NCBI RefSeq assembly: GCF_007990755.1
Contig: NZ_BJXA01000082.1
Span: 1-39,601 of the forward strand
Reading direction: 5' to 3'
Length of the DNA: 39,601 bases
Source: Nocardia ninae NBRC 108245
GTDB taxonomy: Bacteria; Actinomycetota; Actinomycetes; Mycobacteriales; Mycobacteriaceae
Below the pieces are notes generated by a model. That model was given only the letters and a program-made list of their open reading frames with translations, was not told where the DNA came from and did no database searches. Positions within the stretch are counted from its first letter, which is position 1. Every line of letters begins with the position of its first letter. A program made the translations under genes and the position numbers. Positions 17,201 through 26,800 of this stretch are shown here, piece by piece.

Positions 17201-17928
17201 CCCGCCTGCCTGCGCCCCTGATGAATCTCGCAATTGTCTTACACGAGCTGGGTGAGTACGCCGAGGCCATGCGCTATGTGAGCGAGGCGCAGGCGATCGA
17301 CAGCGATATCTACACGTCCGATCACCCCGAAAGCAAACAAGATCAGCTTCTCCTGAATGCCCTCACCAACACCATCGATACGTCGGCCAACTCCGCCGAA
17401 TCACACTCCCTACTCAGCGTTCTGAATGCCTCCGGCAGGTCGGCCAGCACCCCTGCCGGCAACGGCAAAGTCGCCATCAACATCGTCCAAGTCCAACGCA
17501 ACATTCACGACGGACTGCGCGCGATCGGCACCAATCCCCGTCGCGAATGGACCATTTCGGATCTGATCGCCGCCGAGGAGCTGAATTTTCTATTTTACAC
17601 AATACCTTTCGGTGCCACTATTATCTCCACGACTCTGACATCCGTGCGGGAACTGCTGATAGAACGATTCGGCCCTAAGGGGGCCGCTCTCCGGCTACAC
17701 GAGAGTTTCGATATCAACACTGTCACTGCCCACCCGACTCACGTCGGCAAAGAAGCTCACGCCATCGCCATCGCTCTAATCAACGCCGCCCTAACCGAGG
17801 GTGCGGAAGCTGAGCCGGACCGCTCGCCCCTCGAAGGCCACAACGATCCCGACCTGCTCACCCATACATGGTTCGTCATTGTCGTAGCCTTCGCTTTCAT
17901 CAACGTCCTACTTCACGGTGGCGAATGA
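14209..17928 (+). CDS. DUF4297/Cap4-like nuclease - STAND NTPase - helical-repeat protein, candidate antiphage sensor (Avs-like)
   Basis: A 1239-residue protein from GTG 14209. Residues 20-210 resemble the DUF4297/Cap4 PD-(D/E)xK nuclease domain: a helix AWIRYEKQAAALGLIRELL, then Asp59 and SIKHRE with Lys75, the D-xn-(Q/S)xK core. A STAND/NB-ARC NTPase follows: P-loop GMTGCGKSS (residues 315-323), Walker B LLLILDG (385-391), RVLITTT sensor and a PLALNQA motif. Residues about 730-1060 are TPR-like helical pairs. The end carries a hydrophobic stretch WFVIVVAFAFINVLL (about 1219-1233). In known Avs proteins the repeat domain senses a phage protein and the nuclease then destroys DNA. The order of domains matches, but the activity is inferred. 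It stands alone as cargo between a membrane protein and an unknown gene. Confidence 0.7.
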   Translation: MAEMGEQGPIRRLPVDKKNAGPLTEAWIRYEKQAAALGLIRELLQQTDIQAIALQHSSDAILLYRDRRPKLVSIKHREPDQKNDDSGWSRPKLKEMLGVLYRQWLEAEQACQLAFWSNAGFVRDARDNHARLIDGATPSAGFLHWLTATVGVAPEHLDAFARDLELLAEPLPRRFEIDAVGATAVAEFLRRHGRDFAPLFARECFNLLCDRIIELSAPSPAPPSTDTRRDLVDRLYPRLDAGDAARLALRTLPVTEAEAIMLREHDRRLATRVPDPGFRWEADDRFVGRVAVLSQLTDLLEPGGVTAVPPVCISGMTGCGKSSVATQFAALHTDALRPVFISASSRADVIAGLQQLGQTDAGSRIGDIADARTAVTPAMPATTSLLLILDGVTDADALRGLIPRRSLCRVLITTTVANLDSGYREVRLHAWEPDESRAFLADHLPHETAENRDRLRADLYDNPLALNQAVDHCHVLRRSVTSYLTRLREAPAHTLALGKATGHPASIIESIRMNIEAVESTSPEALTLLTVLAFMGPAPLHESVFDTASPTTSVHPPTAAVDTNATRRWRSRFRRKPPRSHSQTIPQATELAVEIRNRLHDKNFRDRATENLARISLLTTTADHLSVHPLIALAILDRVTDAAPWLEAGISVFLPTSAAGSITDPIPNLDENLSAATHITVSALDHGYTGPGPITMAALLCHRLSLVGANDSSAEHGWTATELGEFAISNAINHANVTTAPIWKLAAARMQLPLAQAHSLAGRVDEALAAIDSSLMWAHDLRNPLLTAEAVTAAEPIVTMHGRRDFAELLLSRIEELSDMDFNVHFAVQISTTQARILRMLNRTQDAAALCDRTLDLIFSNPEQLSPQVLVNAYSAAAIIARDLGTTLSSFKFAMAIVDLQNRPDVASHFPPRARIDHLHLAGDAAISTGRFEQARELIAEARETAAEHGFDNTSIVFADTLAIEGRLAHITGDLDHARATLRQAITILKAMPASFRPRLPAPLMNLAIVLHELGEYAEAMRYVSEAQAIDSDIYTSDHPESKQDQLLLNALTNTIDTSANSAESHSLLSVLNASGRSASTPAGNGKVAINIVQVQRNIHDGLRAIGTNPRREWTISDLIAAEELNFLFYTIPFGATIISTTLTSVRELLIERFGPKGAALRLHESFDINTVTAHPTHVGKEAHAIAIALINAALTEGAEAEPDRSPLEGHNDPDLLTHTWFVIVVAFAFINVLLHGGE

Positions 17929-18205
17929 CACACGCGCTCCACTCAGAACGACATCACGCGACAAGAACCGGCCTACACCCCGCACCCGCCAGCCGTACTG
18001 CCACTTGCCTGGCGGCACTCTCGGGCGAACCACGAAACCACGGGTCACGAACCGCTCTTCCGAGGTAAACCATCGATGAGAAGCCCGCCTCAGCGAGAAT
18101 GCATATGGGCCGATCGTCCGGCCCCGGCGGACCTCGGTGGAACAGGCTGGTCGGCTGCGGTCGCGTCATTAAACCAGAACCAGTTCGAGTCAGGGGGTAC
18201 CGGAA

Positions 18206-19114
18206 ATGACCGCTGAGAGCCGACTTGTCGCGCGAATTCCACGACGAGGTCGCGCAAGGGTGCAGTGGTTCGATCAGCTGGTTGAGGCGATACAGCTCGA
18301 TGCGCAGGCGCAGCGGCGCGATATGCGTATCAGCGGAGTCACATACATCAGCGGCGTACGGCCCGAAGAAATTGTGGATCCCGCGACGGCACAATTGCGC
18401 CCCCTGCCAGAGGATCATCCGCCGGTATACGTAGGACGGGACCGTAGTGAGGAGTCGATTAACCAGTATGCCGAGTGGGTCGTCGGTCTTGTCCGGTCGG
18501 CATTCGAGACCGAGATGCTCGACGATATCTGGGCCGGACCTGAACCGGTTGTCGTCGATGGTGTCACCTATGCCGGCGGCGTGGATGCTGTCTTCGGGGA
18601 GTTCTTCTGCGGCATCGGCTGGCAGGCCGTGTACCACAGGGGTGGCCCGGGGGACCACGCGTACTTCGTGATCGACGGTCAGGCACCTCTGATCGTGGAG
18701 GTAGGACTTCCGGATGTGTGGGCACGGATCGAGCAGATCAGTCAACTGGGGCTGTATCGAACTCTGGCGGATAGGCCACGGCTGCATGACGTACTGGTCT
18801 TGGGAAGTGAACCGGTGGATCCCGAACGGTCCGTAGCGTGGCCGGAGGACGCGATTCCGGCCGGTGTACTCGCCCAGAGGTTCGAGCCCGACCAGTGCGA
18901 CGACGTTTCCGACGATCTAGCTCCCCTCGACGCCGGATGGGTGTGCTGCACCAACTGTGGAAATGTCGCGGTTCATCACTGCGAGCAGAGCTTCCACGCG
19001 AGGCCCTGCGGCTGCTATGACTCCGGCGCCAACATCGGTGAACCCGACCGTGAGCTCCTCCGCGACGCCTGGAATTCCGCGCTGGACCACGTATTAGACA
19101 ATACCGAGCCGTAA
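18206..19114 (+). CDS. Hypothetical protein with C-terminal cysteine-rich zinc-binding region
   Basis: A 302-residue protein from ATG 18206 with AGGGGG 8 bases upstream. The N-terminal half is a soluble alpha/beta sequence with repeated Val-Asp-Gly-Val-Thr-Tyr motifs. Near residues 250-275 lies a cluster CCTNCGNVAVHHC followed by FHARPCGCYD, enough Cys and His for a zinc ribbon or knuckle. I do not recognise the family. Convergent with the next gene across 40 bases. It follows the STAND gene by 277 bases in which I see no gene and no strong signal, so it need not share its transcript. It may be an ordinary plasmid accessory gene or a partner of the STAND protein; nothing in the sequence decides. 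Confidence 0.65.
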   Translation: MTAESRLVARIPRRGRARVQWFDQLVEAIQLDAQAQRRDMRISGVTYISGVRPEEIVDPATAQLRPLPEDHPPVYVGRDRSEESINQYAEWVVGLVRSAFETEMLDDIWAGPEPVVVDGVTYAGGVDAVFGEFFCGIGWQAVYHRGGPGDHAYFVIDGQAPLIVEVGLPDVWARIEQISQLGLYRTLADRPRLHDVLVLGSEPVDPERSVAWPEDAIPAGVLAQRFEPDQCDDVSDDLAPLDAGWVCCTNCGNVAVHHCEQSFHARPCGCYDSGANIGEPDRELLRDAWNSALDHVLDNTEP

Positions 19115-19154
19115 ATCCCGAACGAACGCCCGTGCCAGAAGTCGGGCTCTCGAC

Positions 19155-20051
19155 TCACAGCCGTGCCTTTCGTTGATCTCGTGCACTTACCGTCTGGCGG
19201 CGTCGGTTCCTGCGTCGACTGCGTGCCGCGTCGGCGAGGCGAGCACTGATCGCGGCGGTTTCGAGTTCTCCAGCCGCGCTGGCAGCTCCGCGTGCCGTAG
19301 CGGCCAGGATCTCCGGATGATCGCACGCGCATATCCGAGCCTTCGCCGCTAACGCATCCAGGCGAGCTTGAAACGCACAGAGGTCTTCCACGATGTCGGC
19401 CGGCACGGTCAGCACGGGCAAATGCTCTCCGGCCCGCGCGTCGCCGCAGTAGGGGGCGCCGATAGCAAGGTCGCCGAGCATGTCGGTGACTCGTGCGTAG
19501 TGCGGGACGCCGACGCGACCGATTTCGCGGAGTTCGTTGCGGCGCCGGTGGTCTTGCCGGTACTCGACGGTCATCCATTCCCGATCGATCATGCCGACGG
19601 TCAGGATTCGGCCGGGTTCAGCGGGATCGGTGAACTCGATGCTGATGCCGCTTGCGAGGGCCTGGTCCAGCGCTTGGGCTGCCTCCGAGGCGGGATCACC
19701 GATGGCGGACCTCGTCCAGGCGGTGCGGGTCAGCTGTTGGGCGGGGCGAGCGGCCGTGATGGCCATCCGGATTGTGTCAGCGACCTCAAGGCCGGTGCCG
19801 ACACCGAACCGACGTACCGGTGCGAATTCTTCTCCGCTGGCAGATCGAGCGTAGACCGCTGCCGCGGCCAGGGCTGTTCCGGACGCCAACGTGTCGTCGC
19901 ATACACAGTCGTGCAGCCACATCAGCGCCTCGTGCAACGTGTCGAACTCAGCCCTGCTGGGTTGGGGTGTTTCCTGCGGCCGGGCAGGTTCGGCGAGGAT
20001 TGCGAATGCGGCGAGGTAGGAGATGGCTCGCCGAGGTTGTCTCGTGATCAT
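19155..20051 (-). CDS. Hypothetical protein overlapping the NRPS stop codon
   Basis: A 298-residue protein read from ATG 20051, with GAGGA 6 bases upstream; the longer frame to 20111 is a shadow of the NRPS. Its ATG and the NRPS TGA share the bases ATGA (20048-20051), an arrangement that usually gives translational coupling. The sequence is Ala/Arg-rich and helical, with Cys residues in short clusters ([15 protein letters not shown]) and a very basic C-terminal tail ([20 protein letters not shown]). I do not recognise it; nothing resembles a thioesterase, reductase or tailoring enzyme, and it reads more like an accessory gene of the plasmid-like half. Convergent with 18206-19114. Confidence 0.6.
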   Translation of the reverse strand: MITRQPRRAISYLAAFAILAEPARPQETPQPSRAEFDTLHEALMWLHDCVCDDTLASGTALAAAAVYARSASGEEFAPVRRFGVGTGLEVADTIRMAITAARPAQQLTRTAWTRSAIGDPASEAAQALDQALASGISIEFTDPAEPGRILTVGMIDREWMTVEYRQDHRRRNELREIGRVGVPHYARVTDMLGDLAIGAPYCGDARAGEHLPVLTVPADIVEDLCAFQARLDALAAKARICACDHPEILAATARGAASAAGELETAAISARLADAARSRRRNRRRQTVSARDQRKARL

Positions 20052-23000
20052 GACGGGTCCTCGATGGATGAGTCGGGTACGACCGCGTACTGCACCGGCA
20101 ACGGCGCCCACTGCGGCTGCAACCCCCGAGTCCGAGCTTCGTACGCGGTGCCCAGATCCTGTAGTAGCGGGGCGATCGACGAACCGTCTCCGGCGATGTG
20201 GTGGATCAACACCAGCAACACCAGTTCATCGTTATCGCTCCGGAACATGCTGCCGCGCACCGGAATCTCCGACGACAAATCGAATCGATACATCGCCGCC
20301 TCAACCACGGCCTGGCGCACATCCGCCGAATCGACATCGATGATCGGCACCGTCACATCGACCTCGCCGATATCGAGTACCCGCTGCACCGCCAAACCGT
20401 CGACCTCAGCGAACACCGTCCGCAAACTCTCGTGCCGAGCCACCACATCCGCCAGCGCGCCCGCCATCGCTCCACCATCGAACCCACCCGCGAGCCGCAC
20501 CGCGAAAGGAATGTTGTAAGTCGCAGACGGACCATCGAACCGGAACAAAAACCACAACCGCTGCTGCGCAAACGACAACGGCACCAACGCCGGACGCTCC
20601 TGCACCACCAACGCCGGACGAACACCCGACCCATCACTCAACCGGGCAGCCAACTCCGCCACCGTGGGTGCCTCGAACAACATCCGGATCGGCACCTCAA
20701 CGCCCAGCACCGACCGAATCCGGCTGATCACCCGCATACCCAACAGCGAATGCCCACCCAAATCGAAGAACGAATCATCGATACCGACATCCTCGACACC
20801 GAGGACCTCCCCGAACAACCCCGCCAGCGCCTGTTCACGCTCATTTCGCGGTGCCCGATATTCTCGTCCGGCGAATGCCGGTTCCGGCAGCGCCTTGCGA
20901 TCGAGTTTGCCGTTGGGCGTCAACGGCAACGCATCGAGCACCATCACCGCCGATGGCACCATGAACTCCGGCAACCGCTCACCCACAAAACGACGAACAC
21001 CCGCCGCATCCACCCCGTCGACCGCAGCGCCGGCAACCACATAACCGACCAACCGCTTGTCACCAGCCATACCGGCAACCTCACGAGCCATCACCGCGGC
21101 TTGGACCACCCCTGGATAAGCCAGCAGGGCCGCCTCGACCTCACCCGGCTCCACCCGGAACCCGCGAACCTTCACTTGCTCGTCGGCACGTCCGATGAAC
21201 TCCAACACCCCGTCGGCACGCCACCGCGCCACATCCCCCGTTCGATACATCCGCGACCCACCCCCCTCGAACGGATTCGCCACGAACCGCCCGGCGGTCA
21301 ACTCCGACCGCCCTCGATATCCCCGAGATACCTGCACTCCCGCCACATACAGTTCCCCCGCAACACCCACCGGAACCGGACGCAACCACGAATCCAGTAC
21401 GAACACCCGAGTATTCGGCAACGGAGAACCGACCACGCTCGAGGGTGACGTATAGTCGGACCAGCCGAGTTCCCGTTGGGTCACATGCACGGTTGTTTCC
21501 GTAATACCGTACATATTGATGAGACACGGACTGTCGCTACCGTCCACGTATTCGGCAATGGACTGTGGCGACAACGCTTCGCCGCCGAATATAATATACT
21601 CGAGCGCACCGAAATCAACCGAACCGTAACGGTCTACGAGCGTTTGAGCTATCGAGTGGAAGGCCGACGGAGTTTGGTTCAGGACGGTAACTCCGGCAGA
21701 TTGCACGTGCTGCCACATATCCATGGGCGAGCGGGATAACTCGCTCGAGAAGGCAACCACTTTTCCACCGGTCAGCAATGGGCACCATAGTTCCCAGACC
21801 GAGAAATCGAATGCCTGTGAATGTAGCCATGCCCATACCTCACGATCGCCGATACCGAACCACGCCGATACCCCGCCGATGAGATTGGTGAGATTGTGCT
21901 GGGTGACGGCGACGCCTTTGGGTCGCCCGGTGGAGCCGGAGGTATAGATCAGATAAGCGAGATTGTCCGGCCGCAGTGACACCCGCAGATCAACGCCCGG
22001 ATCAACGTCATCCGCGATCTCCGCGGGAAACACATACGCGGCATCGGTCACCGGCAAGACGTCGACGATGTCGCGGTTGGTCAGTACGACCACCGGATCA
22101 GCATCGGCGACGACGTAGGCCAGCCGCTCGGAGGGATATCCGGGATCGATCGGCAGATACGCGCCACCGGCCTTCAGCACCCCCAGCAACGCCACCACCA
22201 AATCCACCGAACGCGGCAACGCCACCGCCACAACCGATTCCGGCCCGACCCCATACCCGGCCAGCACCCGCGCCAACCGACCCGCCCGCTCATCGATCCG
22301 CCGATAACTCCACTCGACATCACCATCGACAACAGCCACTGCATCCGGTGACGCGGCAACCTGTCGCTCGAACAACTCCACCACCGTGGCCGGGGCGACA
22401 TCGACCGCGTTGTCGTTCCACTTCCGGAGAATCTGCCGACGGTCATCCTCGGCGAGGATGGCTACCTCGCCGACCCCCAGCTGCGGATCCGCGACCACCG
22501 CTTCCAGATACCCGATAAGCCAGCCTACGAGCCGATCGATATCGTCCAGCGAATACAGTGAGCTGTCTGCTTCGATCTGGATCTTCGCCGAACGATCTGT
22601 CGATCGCTGGTGCATGAACGACACCGCGAGTGGCTCCAACGAGCCGATCGTCAGCACCTCGAACGACACCGCATGGCCGTTCAGCTCCTGCACCGTGTCA
22701 GCCGAGATCACATTGACTACCGGACCGACGCCAGATCCTTTCAGCCAATCCCTGCCGCTGGCGCGACGAATACGCGACGACAAAAATCGCCCGTGCTGAG
22801 CAGCCGTTTCGATCTCTGTGCTCGCGTGCGCGATGATATCGGATAGACCGGCGGTGTCGTCGATCGAAAAATGAACGGGGATCATATCGGCGAGAGCGCA
22901 CGGAGTATCCCAGTCACTCGCCCGTCTATTTGCTATGGAAAGCTGAATGCAGAACGCGTCGCTGCCGGTCAGCCTATATACCAGACCGGCCGTCACACCG

Positions 23001-23782
23001 GCGATGAACTGCGGCACTGTGACGCCCATACCCTGCGCGGCACGCCGAATACCGCGGACCTGAGTTCGCGATATACCGGCGCTTTGACGAATGATTCTTC
23101 GCTCGCCGCCTTCCGCGCCGGCCGACGGAAGTTTCACGTCATCGAACCGGCCATTCGGTCGCGATTGCCAGTACCGTTCGTCATCGAGATAATCCGAGGA
23201 CTCGCGGTAGGTCAGATCCGCATCGACGATTTCGGACAGCCGACGGAACCTGGGCGGATCGATCGGCTGCCCCTCGAGCGTCTGCCCGTACGCCGCGAGC
23301 AAAGAGTTGACAAATACCCCGAGGCCGGAGCCGTCGATGATGATGTGATGGAAAACAAAGAAGATCAGTGTCCGTTGTTCCCCGATCTGCAGTATGACCA
23401 CATCGAAGAGCTGGTCGCCGGACAGATCGAAAATATAGCTTCGCGCCTCGTTCATCCACGCACGTGCCCGTAGCTCGGCGTCGGGGGCTGTTCGAAAATC
23501 AATAGCGCCCGGCATTGCCAGCTCCGATGGTTCCCGAAGGACCTGCGCACCCTCCAGACCATCGTTGACGATATTCACCGTCAACGCATCCGCAGCACCG
23601 ACGACAGCCGAGTACGCTCGATTCATCGCCGCCAGATCGACCTGGCCCGCAATGCCGACGAATCCCGATATGTTCATGGATACGCCGGGATCGAGCGACT
23701 GCGCAATCCAGATACCCTGCTGCACACCCGTCAAAGCAAAGGACTCGACGTCGCGACCTACAATACTCATCACACCCACCAT
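20048..23782 (-). CDS. NRPS, C-A(Thr)-PCP-C, second C domain truncated
   Basis: A 1244-residue protein from ATG 23782 (ATG 23770 is possible). The first condensation domain covers about residues 10-440 with an intact HHIIIDG active site. The adenylation domain (about 470-970) has [18 protein letters not shown] and [10 protein letters not shown]; its ten specificity residues read D-F-W-N-I-G-M-V-H-K, the classic threonine code. The PCP has GGHSLL, with the phosphopantetheine Ser codon at 20747-20749. A second C domain begins [10 protein letters not shown] and keeps HHIAGDG, but stops after about 180 of 450 residues at PLPVQYA, just where the family continues with Asp-Tyr. Eleven unrelated residues follow before TGA. 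There is no thioesterase, and MbtH is not in the window. It takes the chain from the PKS proteins upstream and would extend it by Thr. Confidence 0.93.
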   Translation of the reverse strand: MVGVMSIVGRDVESFALTGVQQGIWIAQSLDPGVSMNISGFVGIAGQVDLAAMNRAYSAVVGAADALTVNIVNDGLEGAQVLREPSELAMPGAIDFRTAPDAELRARAWMNEARSYIFDLSGDQLFDVVILQIGEQRTLIFFVFHHIIIDGSGLGVFVNSLLAAYGQTLEGQPIDPPRFRRLSEIVDADLTYRESSDYLDDERYWQSRPNGRFDDVKLPSAGAEGGERRIIRQSAGISRTQVRGIRRAAQGMGVTVPQFIAGVTAGLVYRLTGSDAFCIQLSIANRRASDWDTPCALADMIPVHFSIDDTAGLSDIIAHASTEIETAAQHGRFLSSRIRRASGRDWLKGSGVGPVVNVISADTVQELNGHAVSFEVLTIGSLEPLAVSFMHQRSTDRSAKIQIEADSSLYSLDDIDRLVGWLIGYLEAVVADPQLGVGEVAILAEDDRRQILRKWNDNAVDVAPATVVELFERQVAASPDAVAVVDGDVEWSYRRIDERAGRLARVLAGYGVGPESVVAVALPRSVDLVVALLGVLKAGGAYLPIDPGYPSERLAYVVADADPVVVLTNRDIVDVLPVTDAAYVFPAEIADDVDPGVDLRVSLRPDNLAYLIYTSGSTGRPKGVAVTQHNLTNLIGGVSAWFGIGDREVWAWLHSQAFDFSVWELWCPLLTGGKVVAFSSELSRSPMDMWQHVQSAGVTVLNQTPSAFHSIAQTLVDRYGSVDFGALEYIIFGGEALSPQSIAEYVDGSDSPCLINMYGITETTVHVTQRELGWSDYTSPSSVVGSPLPNTRVFVLDSWLRPVPVGVAGELYVAGVQVSRGYRGRSELTAGRFVANPFEGGGSRMYRTGDVARWRADGVLEFIGRADEQVKVRGFRVEPGEVEAALLAYPGVVQAAVMAREVAGMAGDKRLVGYVVAGAAVDGVDAAGVRRFVGERLPEFMVPSAVMVLDALPLTPNGKLDRKALPEPAFAGREYRAPRNEREQALAGLFGEVLGVEDVGIDDSFFDLGGHSLLGMRVISRIRSVLGVEVPIRMLFEAPTVAELAARLSDGSGVRPALVVQERPALVPLSFAQQRLWFLFRFDGPSATYNIPFAVRLAGGFDGGAMAGALADVVARHESLRTVFAEVDGLAVQRVLDIGEVDVTVPIIDVDSADVRQAVVEAAMYRFDLSSEIPVRGSMFRSDNDELVLLVLIHHIAGDGSSIAPLLQDLGTAYEARTRGLQPQWAPLPVQYAVVPDSSIEDPS
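20077..20090. other. Dyad at the NRPS/plasmid-like DNA junction
   Basis: GTACG (20077-20081) and CGTAC (20086-20090) are inverted around ACCG. The centre lies on the last codon that still matches the C-domain family (Ala, 20084-20086). It could mark a recombination or insertion point, or be coincidence, since the GTACGC half is ordinary NRPS coding sequence. Confidence 0.35.
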
Positions 23783-23851
23783 CGCTCTGTTAGTAAATAC
23801 GCACGCCCTCTACCAAGGCCGATAACGCGATTGCCGACCGGCGGACAACCT

Positions 23852-26800
23852 TCAGGAGATTCGAGCTTCTCCTGCTGCGGACCCCACGAATTCCGATGGC
23901 TCATGGTGCCGCGAAATCTCCCGCGCCAGCTCACGAGCACCTTGCTGACCGAGCAGCGTGATCACGGGCAATCGCACACCCAATGCCTCGGTGAGCCTGT
24001 TCCTCAGGTTCATGGCGGTCAACGAGTCGAAGCCCCATTCCAGCAGCGACAAGTTCACATTCAGCACACTCGCATCGGAGTATCCGAGGATCTCACCGGC
24101 GATATCGCGGATCGTTCGCTCGATGAGTTCTTCGCGGTCCGCACCCACCAGGCGATGCCATTCGGATGGTATTCCGATCGCGGAGGTCGCACTCGGCAGA
24201 GGTTTCCGATGCGTTCCATGTACAGTTTTCAAGAGCTCGGATGAATTCGCATCGTTTTTCGCCAGTGCACCCGAATCAATTCGTATCGGTATAACGACGG
24301 GTCGGCTCGATTGCAACGCGCGGTCGAAGGCGGCGAGGCCGTCTCCCATTTTAAAACCCTGCACGCCCTTTCTTTTCAGGCGGCTCCAATGGGCTTCTTT
24401 CATTTCCGCAGCCAGCCCGACCGACTGCCACGGTCCCCACTCTATCGCCGTGGCCGGAAGTCCGAGCCCGCTCCGATGGTGCGCGAGAGCATCCAGGAAG
24501 GCATTGGCACTGGCATAATTCGCCTGCCCCTGAGCCAGCACGGTTCCCGCCGCCGAGGAGACGAGGACGAACAGATCCAGATCATCTTCTCTGGTCAGGT
24601 CGTGCAGATACCATGCCGCGTCCATCTTGGGCCGGAGTACATCCTCGAACCGCTGCTCGGTGAGCTCGGTGATCGGCGCATTATCGACTACCGCCGCCGC
24701 GTGAATTACGCCGGTCAGCGGTCCTCCGCGCCGTATCCAGGACAACAGATCGTGTATCTCGGATCGATTCGACACGTCACACGATCTGATGTGAACCTCG
24801 GCACCGAGATCGCTCAATTCGGCGCACAGTTCCGCGGCCCCGGGGGCCGCCATGCCCCGGCGGCTGACCAGAACCAGCTTCTCGACGCCATGCCTTTCCA
24901 CAAGACGGCGCGCAAACAGCGCACCGAGGCCATGCGTACCGGCGGTGACGAGGACAGTGCCGCCGGGATCCACGGCGCGCTCGGATCTTGCCGAACCCTC
25001 GTCGGAGCGGAGGCGAATCAGGGCGGGATAGTAGATGCCGCCAGCGCGAATTGCCAGCTCGGATCGACCGGTCGCGATGGCGCGGGGCAAAAGAATTCTC
25101 GCCTCTTCGCTGTCGTCGATATCGACGAGCTGGATTTTGCCAACGGCTTCCTGTTGCGCGGCTCGCACCAGGCCCCACACCGGAGCCTGCCAGAGATTCA
25201 CCTCGTCAGAATCCCGCACACAGACAGCACCATGTGTTACCACAACTGTCGTATCGTCAGCGACGCCGCCATCGGACTCTAGTTTCTTGATGAGGTTCAG
25301 TACGGAATAGAGATTCGAGCGTGCACCATCGAGACTTGCACCGTGCCCGTCCTCGCATTCGTGTACGGAGACATCGGCACTGTCGACTTCGAGAGCGGCA
25401 TTGGACGAGGATGACACGGGCCCCTGGATCGGCTCCGTTTCTTTCCACTCCAGGACATACATATCTCGGCCGATCCGCTTTGCGGAGTCGTCGAGTGCCT
25501 GTGCATGTATCTTTCGGCCATGTACCGATCGAACCGAAAATACCGGCTGATGATCTGGAGTGAAAGCGGTAATATCGTATCCGTCGGTACCGTTGGGACG
25601 GATCTCGGCGATCAGGCTTGTCGCATCGACCGCGTACAGCGCGAAATTCTGCCACAAGAACGGCACAATCATCTCGCTGCGATCCGCCCCGGCTGCTATC
25701 AGCGGGTGAAAGATCGAGTCCAGCAACGCCGGATGAAGCCCATATCTCGGGGCATCGGAGGACAGGTGGTGCGGCAGCGAGCTTTGCACAAAGATATCCG
25801 CACCTCGGCGCCATACCGCCTGCACGCAGTGGAAAGTCGGTCCGTACGCATAACCCCGGCCGAGCAACTCGTCATACAAGCCGGCACAGTCGACTGGTGT
25901 CGCCTCGGCCGGAGGCCATGGTGACGGCGGTACCGAGCGCGGGTCGGGGACGCTACCGAGGACCCCTTCCGCATGCAAGGTCCAGGATGCACTGTCGAGC
26001 ACCCGGTCGTCGTCCACCCGGGAATAGATTCGCACCGAATAACCACCCTGGTCTGCGGTACTTTCGACCCGGACCTGGACTGCCACGATATCCCCGGAAC
26101 GAACTGTCAACGGCGATATCAACGTGAGATGACGAAGAGCGGTGCAACCGACTTCGACCCCCGCACGCATCGCCAGTTCGACCAGACCTGTTCCCGGCAT
26201 GACCACGACTCCGGCGATGACGTGGTCTGCCAGCCACGGCTGCGCCAAAGGCGACAACCGGCCCGTCAAAATCACGCCATTCGTTTCCGGATTCGCGATC
26301 ACCGCGGCCAGTAGCGGATGATCCGTCGGCATCAGGCCCAACGAACGTGCGTCGATATTCGTATGACCGCTGTCGATCCAGTAACGATTTCGCTGGAAGG
26401 CATACGTAGGGAGGTCGACACGCGAAGCGCCGGCCCCGGACAAAACCGCCGACCAGTCGACATCGATACCGGATGTGTCCAACTTCGCAAGCGTCGATAA
26501 AAGGTCCGGCACTTCAGGCTTGTTTTCCTTCGGCATCGTCGACGCAACCATAATTTGGTCCGACTGGACCGTGTTGTCCACCGAGACGGTCAACCCGGAA
26601 GCCGGGCCGATTTCGATGAACCGGATACACCCTTCGCGTTCCAAAAACTCGACCCCGGCACCGAAACGCACGGTCCCACGGGCCTGCTGTGCCAGATATT
26701 CGGGCCGAGCATACGCATTGGGATGAATTTTGCCGTCGATATTGGATACCACCGGAATCGCGGGCGCGGCGGACACCAGACCATCGACCAATCTGGTGAA

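Noticed and set aside
17954-18787. 277-codon - strand frame opposite the cysteine-rich gene
   Set aside because: The + strand frame has a good ribosome-binding site, a zinc-type cysteine cluster and a clean end; the - frame has no such support.
19368-20519. 383-codon + strand frame across the NRPS end and the next gene
   Set aside because: It spans two opposite-strand genes with better starts and recognisable content; the translation is low-complexity.
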